35,697 nt of DNA, from positions 1 to 35,697 of the IMG/VR virus record IMGVR_UViG_3300023170_000082, one strand, 5' to 3'. The stretch comes from a virus. The position numbers and the translations under genes were made by a program. The notes below the pieces were generated by a model. It was not told the origin of the DNA and did not search any database. It was given only the letters and a program-made list of their open reading frames with translations. Below, in pieces: positions 14,292 to 20,416 of this stretch. How positions within the stretch are numbered: the stretch's first letter is position 1; every line of letters begins with the position of its first letter.

Positions 14292-14709
14292 TTTTGACAG
14301 AGACCTTTATGCAGGACAAAGCGTAGAGGATATGTTGTTAGAAAAACTGAGAAAGAAGTATCCCCAAGCTGAAAGATTTGAGGGCAAGTGTAAACCATTC
14401 GATATTTATATTCCTGAAACAAACATTTATCTAGAAGTTAAGTCAGATCAAAAGAGTCAGCATACAGGCAACATCGTTATCGAAGTTGAGATGTTTGGTA
14501 AACCATCTGGACTCAATGCAACTAAGTCTGATTACTGGGTCATCTATACAGGACAAGAGTGGTTATGGTTAAGACCACAAAGAATCTGGGAATGTGTATC
14601 AGTCAATATGCTTAAACCAGTACAGTTTATTGGGAAGGGAGATAGTACCGCTAAGACAGCATACTTAGTTCCTTTAGATTTATTGCAACAATACAAGGAG
14701 AAGAAATGA
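14284..14709 (+). CDS. PD-(D/E)XK endonuclease-like protein
   Basis: A 141-aa nuclease. The core is D40 in KCKPFDIYIPE and E51-x-K53 in IYLEVKSDQKS; an upstream Glu (E15 or E20) is the likely helix ligand. Then come strands VIYTGQEWLWLRP and a helical end. This is the fourth PD-(D/E)XK-type gene in the phage. It lies downstream of the candidate origin and could act in repair, recombination or degradation of host DNA; no subfamily is recognised. Its TGA overlaps the following ATG. Confidence 0.65.
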   Translation: MDSFDRDLYAGQSVEDMLLEKLRKKYPQAERFEGKCKPFDIYIPETNIYLEVKSDQKSQHTGNIVIEVEMFGKPSGLNATKSDYWVIYTGQEWLWLRPQRIWECVSVNMLKPVQFIGKGDSTAKTAYLVPLDLLQQYKEKK

Positions 14710-14819
14710 CAGGTAAAGGAGACAGACCTAGAAAGATTAAAGATCGAAAAAGGTTTGATGATAACTGGGATAAAATATTTGGTAACAAGAAAGACAAATC
14801 TAAGAAGGAGAAGAAATGA
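14706..14819 (+). CDS. 37-aa basic protein of a type common in phages
   Basis: ATG 14706 overlaps the previous TGA and the TGA at 14817-14819 overlaps the DUF3310 ATG. The product begins MTGKGDRPRKIKD and continues FDDNWDKIFG with a Lys-rich end. I recall many short phage proteins with the same GDxPR followed by xNxDxIFG pattern, usually in early or middle operons. Function is unknown. Coupling at both ends supports that it is translated. Confidence 0.65.
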   Translation: MTGKGDRPRKIKDRKRFDDNWDKIFGNKKDKSKKEKK

Positions 14820-15037
14820 AGAAAGACATGGTTAATCATCCACCGCACTACAACAATGGTGGCATTGAATGTATTGATTACATAAAGCAACAGTTAGGCT
14901 CAGGCTTTAAAAATTATCTGATTGGTTCTATCATTAAGTATATTCACAGACATGAATATAAAGACCAGAACATTCAGGATTTACAAAAGGCTAGATGGTA
15001 TCTGGATAAGCTGATAGAACATTATGAGAACTTATGA
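14816..15037 (+). CDS. DUF3310 protein
   Basis: A 73-aa protein that matches the DUF3310 consensus: VNHPPHYNNGGIECIDYI, then GFKNYLIGSIIKYIHRH and DLQKARWYLDKLIEHY. The family is very common in phages and has been discussed as possibly nucleotide-related, but its role is not settled. His, Glu and Asp are conserved in the first motif. It overlaps neighbours at both ends (ATGA), so it belongs to the middle operon leading up to the HTH protein. Confidence 0.85.
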   Translation: MKKDMVNHPPHYNNGGIECIDYIKQQLGSGFKNYLIGSIIKYIHRHEYKDQNIQDLQKARWYLDKLIEHYENL

Positions 15038-15210
15038 AACAAAAGAAGACTATTGATTTAGATTATAAATGGCTCAAGAAACAAATTGACTCAGGCAAGT
15101 CGTCACATGATGTGGCTAACAGTTTGGATATTAGCAAGAGTAGTGTGCTTAGATATGCAGATGAGTTTGGTCTTAAGTTCAAAGGTAAGTCTCATTGGAG
15201 AAAGATATGA
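15034..15210 (+). CDS. 58-aa helix-turn-helix protein
   Basis: ATG 15034 overlaps the DUF3310 TGA. The product has a basic start (MKQKKTIDLDYKWLKKQI) and a clear helix-turn-helix: SSHDVANSLDISKSSVLRYA, the form seen in HTH_23-like and Hin-type domains. The end GLKFKGKSHWRK resembles tails of HTH modules found beside homing endonucleases. It is the last small gene before the gpZ-like gene and the cos-like region, so it might switch on late genes or control packaging. That role is inferred. Confidence 0.65.
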   Translation: MKQKKTIDLDYKWLKKQIDSGKSSHDVANSLDISKSSVLRYADEFGLKFKGKSHWRKI

Positions 15211-15854
15211 CAATGCAGATTAACGTTAAGGCTAACACCAAAGAGGTTGCTAGGAAGCTCAGTCTATTTCAAAAGAAACATCTACCAAACATAGTATCTG
15301 ATGCATTGAATGAGGTAGGCACAGATGCAGTCAATGCATTAAGAAGTCAGTTCGCCAAGAAGTTAGACAGACCTAAACCAGACACTGTTAAATCACCAAT
15401 ACTCTTTAAAGCAAAACCTAAAGACCTATCTGCATTGGTATTCATTAAAGATAGGTGGAATAAAGGTAAAGCACCTGCTGAATATCTTGAGCCAATGCTA
15501 GAGGGCAGCACACGTCTACCAGAGAAGAACTTTGTTGTAACACCTAGAGACGTAACCAAGACTAATAAGTTTGGTAACATCACAGCAGCACAGCGATTGA
15601 AATACTTTGAAGATAAAGAGAAGTATTTTGTTGGTGTGCCTAAAGGATATCCTCAAGCTAAGTACGGTGTCTGGGAGAGATACGGAAGAGGTTCAAAAGG
15701 TGATACCAGTGGCTACAGAATTAGGAAGGTAGTCAACCTAGCCAAGTCACAACGCTTTGCCAAACGCTTTGACTTCTTTAAGACAATCAATGGAGTCGTT
15801 AAGGCTAAGATGGATAAGGCATTAGACAGGAATATGAAGCGTTATGTTAGATAG
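15207..15854 (+). CDS. Minor tail protein Z-like (tail completion)
   Basis: ATG 15207 overlaps the HTH stop (ATGA), which I prefer over an upstream TTG at 15195. The 215-aa basic protein has NTKEVARKLSLFQKKHLP, VSDALNEVGTDAVNALRSQF and later LPEKNFVVTPRD, consistent with the prophage minor tail protein Z family (PF06763-like). In lambda, Z helps finish the tail and sits between FII and U; here it lies upstream of the terminase genes. The match is by pattern only, so other minor head-tail proteins are possible. Confidence 0.5.
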   Translation: MTMQINVKANTKEVARKLSLFQKKHLPNIVSDALNEVGTDAVNALRSQFAKKLDRPKPDTVKSPILFKAKPKDLSALVFIKDRWNKGKAPAEYLEPMLEGSTRLPEKNFVVTPRDVTKTNKFGNITAAQRLKYFEDKEKYFVGVPKGYPQAKYGVWERYGRGSKGDTSGYRIRKVVNLAKSQRFAKRFDFFKTINGVVKAKMDKALDRNMKRYVR

Positions 15855-15859
15855 CTATA

Positions 15860-15950
15860 GACCCCCATGCATAGGTTCTTTTAGCGTACCTCATATGGGT
15901 TATTCGCGAGGTCAGAATTTTCCTAGTGTCAGTCGGTCTCAACTAGGGTA
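15860..15950. other. Candidate cos/packaging site upstream of the terminase genes
   Basis: This gene-free stretch has several short inverted repeats: CCCAT (15864-15868)/ATGGG (15895-15899), ACCTC (15888-15892)/GAGGT (15908-15912) and CCTAGT (15922-15927)/ACTAGG (15942-15947). GGGTTATTCGC (15897-15907) followed after eight bases by AATTTTCC (15916-15923) closely resembles the right side of lambda cos, where GGGTTTTCGC is followed by AAATTTTCC. Lambda cos also lies just upstream of the small terminase gene. The exact nick points cannot be read. Confidence 0.5.
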
Positions 15951-15963
15951 ATTAGAGCAACGT

Positions 15964-16488
15964 ATGGCTACACAGAGAGAAGTTGCTGAACATTTGGACT
16001 TATCAGTTAAAAGGGTCTCAGAACTCATTAGAGACGGTATTTTGCCCTCTAAAATGGGTAAAAGTCCGCTAAATATGGATGTTTGCAGGATTGCTTACAT
16101 TTCTTACCTTAGAAAACTGGGTGGATACCATAAAAGATCTGGTACAGGCGATATTGCAGAAGAAAAGACCAAACTTACCGCAGCTCAGGCAAGAAAGGCA
16201 GAATTAGAAGTAGAGCAGTTAGAAGGAAATCTTATTCCTGCTCAATTGGTACAGGATACATGGGTTGAGTATGTATCTAACGCTAGAGCAAAGTTAATAG
16301 CTTTACCCACAAGAATTGCACATCAAGTAATCTCTGTGGATAACTATGCTGAAGCAGAACAAGTCATCAAGGAGAGAGTTCACGAAGCATTGGATGAACT
16401 AGCAAACAATGGAATACCTAAGAAATATAGAAAAGGTGATACAGGAGACGAACCAGATATGGGCAGCTCCACCGAATCTCAAGATTAG
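15964..16488 (+). CDS. Terminase small subunit (Nu1-like)
   Basis: A 174-aa packaging protein. The N-terminal winged helix-turn-helix (TQREVAEHLDLSVKRVSELI, followed by GILPSKMG) is the Nu1/MerR-like DNA-binding domain that recognises cosB in lambda. The middle helix (TKLTAAQARKAELEVEQLEG) and IPAQLVQDTW, then ARAKLIALPTRIAH, match the Nu1 family, and the length is close to lambda Nu1 (181 aa). It forms the terminase with the large subunit, whose start lies 80 bases before this stop. The cos-like site directly upstream is its presumed target. Confidence 0.85.
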   Translation: MATQREVAEHLDLSVKRVSELIRDGILPSKMGKSPLNMDVCRIAYISYLRKLGGYHKRSGTGDIAEEKTKLTAAQARKAELEVEQLEGNLIPAQLVQDTWVEYVSNARAKLIALPTRIAHQVISVDNYAEAEQVIKERVHEALDELANNGIPKKYRKGDTGDEPDMGSSTESQD

Positions 16489-18229
16489 TTCTTGGGCAGA
16501 TACCTACCGCAAACTTTCACCTGAAGCATCTGCTGAAGCAGGTCAGTGGAGAACTGATAGGGCAGAATATCAAAGAGACATCATGGATTCATTCTGTGAC
16601 CCTAATATTGAAAGAATTGTGGTCATGACCTCAGCACAAGTCGGCAAAACGGAGATTCTGCTAAACTCCATTGCATATTACATAGATCAAGACCCATCAC
16701 CTATGCTTATAGTGCAACCTACCCTTGCTATGGGTCAGGCATTCTCAAAAGACAGACTTGCAGCAATGATTCGAGACACAGAAAAGATCAGAGACTGTGT
16801 AAAAGACTCAAAAAGCAGAGATAGTGGCAACACAACTATGCATAAGAAGTTCGCAGGCGGTAGTTGTACTATCGTTGGGTCTAATTCGCCAAGTGGATTG
16901 GCTAGTAGAAGTATCAGAATCCTCTTAATGGATGAGATAGACCGTTGGGAAACTTCTGCAGGAAGTGAAGGTTCGCCAATATCTTTGGCTATTGCTAGAA
17001 CCAAGACTTTCGCAAATCGCAAAATCTACATGTGTAGCACACCAACTATCAAAGGATTATCAGCAATTGAAGCTGCATTTGAGGAATCAGATAAACGTTA
17101 TTACTACGTTCCGTGTCCAGAATGCCAACATATGCAAGTTTTGAAATGGAAAAACGTAGTCTGGGAAGAAGACAAGCCTGAAACTGCTACTTATGCCTGC
17201 GAAGAATGCGGTTCAGTCATTGAAGAATCTAAAAAGCAATGGATGATCAAGAATGGTGAATGGAGAGCAACAGCAGAAAGTTTCAAAACAGCAGGATTCC
17301 ATATCTCGGAGCTTTATTCTGTTTGGTCAACTTGGGGTCAGATGGCTAAAGCATTTCTTGAGTCTAAAAAGAATCCAGAAACATTAAAGACGTGGGTCAA
17401 TACAGCTCTTGGTGAAACTTGGGAAGAACAAGGAGAAGCTGTTGAGTATGAAACACTTCTTGAGCGTAGATTGAACTATGATCACACCTCAGTTCCAGAA
17501 GATGTTTTAATTTTGACTACTGGTGTTGACGTTCAGAAAGACAGACTGGAATTACAAACTGTTGGATGGGGTAAAAATTATCAAGCATGGGTCTTGGATT
17601 ACAAGATTCTTTGGGGAGACCCAAATGCATTTAATGTTTGGAACGATTTAGACGCTTATCTCAAGAAAAGATTTAAAACTGAAAACGACAGAATGATTCC
17701 TATCTCTTGTTGCACCGTTGACTCTGGTGGTCATCATACTCAAAGAGTTTATGAATTCACTAAAGCAAGACAGGGTAGAAGGGTGTTTGCAATCAAAGGT
17801 TCAAATCAAACTGGTAAAGCAATTGCAAATAGACCTACTTTTGTTGGTAAAAATAAAGCTGTCCTTTATCCAGTTGGAACTGACACAGCAAAAGAAGCAA
17901 TTTTTGCAAGATTATCTACCGACAAAGAAAATACAACGCTAAATTTTTGCTCAGATCTAGACGAGGAATACTTTAAGCAGCTCACAGCAGAAAAAAGAAT
18001 CACAAAGTTTGTAAGAGGAAGAAAAACACTTGTCTGGAAACAAATTAGACCAAGAAACGAAGCATTGGATACATTGGTTTACAATTTTGCAGCTATCTAC
18101 ATCTTGAATCCCAACTTTGACATCATTGAAGAGAAAATACTGACCAATGAATCAAAACCGCAAGAAAAACAGGAAAATAGACCAAAAAGACCTATAAATA
18201 GACCAAATTTCGCTACTTCTTGGAAATAA
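16409..18229 (+). CDS. Terminase large subunit (GpA family)
   Basis: A 606-aa motor and nuclease, near lambda gpA in length (641 aa). WADTYRKLSPEASAEAGQWR is the GpA N-terminal signature. ATPase: Walker A SAQVGKT (75-81) and Walker B LLMDEID with D175/E176. A Cys-x2-Cys pair repeated (PCPECQH and CEECG) forms a zinc-binding site. The nuclease begins at TTGVDVQKDRLE, with later acidic motifs. It cuts at cos and pumps DNA into the prohead. ATG 16409 overlaps the small subunit by 80 bases; an in-frame GTG at 16436 is an alternative start. Confidence 0.93.
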   Translation: MEYLRNIEKVIQETNQIWAAPPNLKISSWADTYRKLSPEASAEAGQWRTDRAEYQRDIMDSFCDPNIERIVVMTSAQVGKTEILLNSIAYYIDQDPSPMLIVQPTLAMGQAFSKDRLAAMIRDTEKIRDCVKDSKSRDSGNTTMHKKFAGGSCTIVGSNSPSGLASRSIRILLMDEIDRWETSAGSEGSPISLAIARTKTFANRKIYMCSTPTIKGLSAIEAAFEESDKRYYYVPCPECQHMQVLKWKNVVWEEDKPETATYACEECGSVIEESKKQWMIKNGEWRATAESFKTAGFHISELYSVWSTWGQMAKAFLESKKNPETLKTWVNTALGETWEEQGEAVEYETLLERRLNYDHTSVPEDVLILTTGVDVQKDRLELQTVGWGKNYQAWVLDYKILWGDPNAFNVWNDLDAYLKKRFKTENDRMIPISCCTVDSGGHHTQRVYEFTKARQGRRVFAIKGSNQTGKAIANRPTFVGKNKAVLYPVGTDTAKEAIFARLSTDKENTTLNFCSDLDEEYFKQLTAEKRITKFVRGRKTLVWKQIRPRNEALDTLVYNFAAIYILNPNFDIIEEKILTNESKPQEKQENRPKRPINRPNFATSWK

Positions 18230-18231
18230 TC

Positions 18232-18260
18232 TTGACATTTCCCATATAGACCATAGTGTT
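18232..18260 (+). promoter_or_regulatory. Possible late promoter (perfect -35 only)
   Basis: TTGACA (18232-18237) lies in the 67-base gap after the large terminase gene. No good -10 occurs at the right distance: TAGTGT at 18254-18259 (16-base spacer) matches 3 of 6 and CATAGT is too close. An activator-dependent or phage-specific promoter for the head genes is possible. Confidence 0.3.
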
Positions 18261-18296
18261 TTATGTGGATATATCTAACTTAAATGAGGTTTTTGT

Positions 18297-18911
18297 TTGG
18301 CTAACAAATTTGATTCAACAAATTATCCTACTCAAGTTCCAAGCGAATTACAGCTTGGGGATTTCTGGGCATGGAAAAGAGATGATCTTGCTAGTGATTA
18401 TCCAGTAGCAGATTACTCATTATCTTACGAATTCAATTTAATTGATGGTGCAACTGCATCTAATTTTACTTTGACTGCAACAGAGTCAGGAGATGAATAC
18501 ATAATCTCAACCTCAAGCACCTCTTCATACGCTAAAGGCAACTACAACTGGATTTCTTACATCACTAGAAGCTCAGACTCAGCTAGAATTAAATTAGAAG
18601 AAGGTTTTGTAGAAGTACAAGATAATTATGCAACCACTTCTGCTTCAGTTAGAAGTCATGCAAAGAAAGTTCTAGACGCTATTGAAGCTGTGATTGAAAA
18701 TAGAGCAACTATGGATCAGCAATCCATGAGCATAGCAGGAAGATCATTATCGAGAATGTCTATCAATGAACTTTTAACATTTAGAGATAGATATAAGTCA
18801 GAATATTTACGAGAAGTTAAAAGAGCTAGAATTAAAAATGGTCGTGGCTCTGGAAACACAATAAAAGTTAATTTTGGACACAACGTCACAACACCTAAGA
18901 GTTATAAATAA
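18297..18911 (+). CDS. gpW-like head-tail joining protein with extra N-terminal domain, TTG start
   Basis: A 204-aa protein. TTG 18297 is used because TGAGGT lies 6 bases upstream and the N-terminus that follows (MANKFDSTNYPTQVPSE) is conserved-looking. Residues about 20-115 form an all-beta domain (YSLSYEFNLIDGATASNFTL). The C-terminal 75 residues (VLDAIEAVIENRATMDQQSM, then RMSINELLTFRDRYKSEYL) resemble lambda gpW, which joins head and tail. As in lambda, it sits between large terminase and portal. The W-like reading is by pattern and order. The last base of its stop codon overlaps the portal start. Confidence 0.55.
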   Translation: MANKFDSTNYPTQVPSELQLGDFWAWKRDDLASDYPVADYSLSYEFNLIDGATASNFTLTATESGDEYIISTSSTSSYAKGNYNWISYITRSSDSARIKLEEGFVEVQDNYATTSASVRSHAKKVLDAIEAVIENRATMDQQSMSIAGRSLSRMSINELLTFRDRYKSEYLREVKRARIKNGRGSGNTIKVNFGHNVTTPKSYK

Positions 18912-20416
18912 TGGCATGGTATAACAACATCTTTAATAGAACTGAAGTCAAGGCAAAAAAACGTCAAGCCTATAGAAGATCTTATTCTGGTGCTAATGCA
19001 GGAAGATTGTTTGCAGATTTTTTAACTACTTCCACCAGTGCTGATGCTGAAATAAAAGACAACATACGAGTCCTTAGAGACAGAGCAAGAGAGTTAGCAA
19101 GAAACGATAGCTATATTGCTAGATACTTAAATCTGATGGTGTCTAATGTTATCGGTAAGCATGGCATAAGAGTTAGCTCTAAGGCGAGACTAGATGACCC
19201 TGTTAACATGGGTAAGCTAGACCTAAGAGCTAACCAGTCCATTGAGGAAGCATGGAACGAATGGACAAGATTAGGAAATTGCACAACTAACAAAAGACTG
19301 ACTTTCCTAGATTGTCAGAAAATATTTATTGAATCTCTTTGCAGAGATGGTGAAGTTTTAATCAGAAAAATAAAAGATCTCAAATCACCTTTTGGTTTTA
19401 GAATTCAGTTCTTAGAAGCAGATCATCTGGATGAAAATAAAAATGATTACTACAAAGAAACTGGCAATCGTATCAAGATGGGTGTTGAAGTAGATAAGTT
19501 TGATACACCTGTTGCCTATCATCTCTACAAAGATCATCCTTACGAAAGAACCTATCTCAACAAGAACCAACACATTAGAGTTCCTGCTGATGAAATCATT
19601 CATGCTTTCTTACCACAAAGAGCAGAGCAGACTAGAGGTGTATCTTTAGTTGCAACAGCTATGTCTAATGTAAAAATGTATTCAGGCTATATGGAAGCAG
19701 AGGTCGTTGCAGCACGTGTTGCAGCATCTAAGATGGGATTCTTTGTAAGTCCAGATGGTGACGGTTACGTTGGTGACGGAGAATACGAAGACGGATTCAG
19801 TCCTACCATGAATGCTCAGGCAGGTGTCTTTGAGCAACTACCTGCAGGAATGGACTTTAGAGCATTTGACCCAAATCATCCTACATCTGCTTTTGAATCA
19901 TTCACAAAAACTGTGCTTAGAAGTATCGCATCTGGTTTAAACATTTCCTATCATTCACTTTCTAACGATTTAACTTCTGTGAACTACAGCTCTATCAGAC
20001 AAGGAGCTTTAGAAGATCGCAGCATGTATCAGATCTATCAACAATTTGTAATCGAACACTTCATTGAGCCAATATTCAGATCATGGTTAGAAATGGCAGT
20101 TTCAACAAACTACATTAAACTTCCTGTTTCTAAAGTTGATCAATTTGCTAATGCGGTAACATTTATTCCAAGAAGTTTTGCTTGGATAGACCCATTAAAA
20201 GAAATGCAAGCTAACGTGATTGGGTTACAAAATGGAACACTTACTTATTCTGATATTTCTGCTTCTTACGGAAGAGACACAGAAGAACTATTTGAACAAC
20301 ATCAAAAAGAAATAGAGTTAGCTAAACAATATGATATCGAATTAGCCTATCAACCATTCGGTGCAAAACTTCCTGTAGAAGCAAAGATACAAGGTGGAGA
20401 TGACGATGAGCTATAA
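18911..20416 (+). CDS. Portal protein (lambda gpB family)
   Basis: A 501-aa portal (lambda gpB is 533 aa), the ring at the capsid vertex through which DNA enters. ARELARNDSYIARYLNLMVSN, then VIGKHGIRVSSKA near the N-terminus, and the central FGFRIQFLEADHLDE and PADEIIHAFLPQRAEQTRGVS match the lambda portal family (PF05136). NYSSIRQGALEDRSMYQIYQQ is the stem region. No N-terminal cleavage site is evident. Its stop lies within the start region of the protease-capsid polyprotein, as portal and protease genes commonly overlap. Confidence 0.92.
   Translation: MAWYNNIFNRTEVKAKKRQAYRRSYSGANAGRLFADFLTTSTSADAEIKDNIRVLRDRARELARNDSYIARYLNLMVSNVIGKHGIRVSSKARLDDPVNMGKLDLRANQSIEEAWNEWTRLGNCTTNKRLTFLDCQKIFIESLCRDGEVLIRKIKDLKSPFGFRIQFLEADHLDENKNDYYKETGNRIKMGVEVDKFDTPVAYHLYKDHPYERTYLNKNQHIRVPADEIIHAFLPQRAEQTRGVSLVATAMSNVKMYSGYMEAEVVAARVAASKMGFFVSPDGDGYVGDGEYEDGFSPTMNAQAGVFEQLPAGMDFRAFDPNHPTSAFESFTKTVLRSIASGLNISYHSLSNDLTSVNYSSIRQGALEDRSMYQIYQQFVIEHFIEPIFRSWLEMAVSTNYIKLPVSKVDQFANAVTFIPRSFAWIDPLKEMQANVIGLQNGTLTYSDISASYGRDTEELFEQHQKEIELAKQYDIELAYQPFGAKLPVEAKIQGGDDDEL

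Noticed and set aside
15855-15963. tRNA or small structured RNA gene
   Set aside because: I could not form an acceptor stem with D, anticodon and T arms; no T-loop consensus. The cos-like resemblance fits better.
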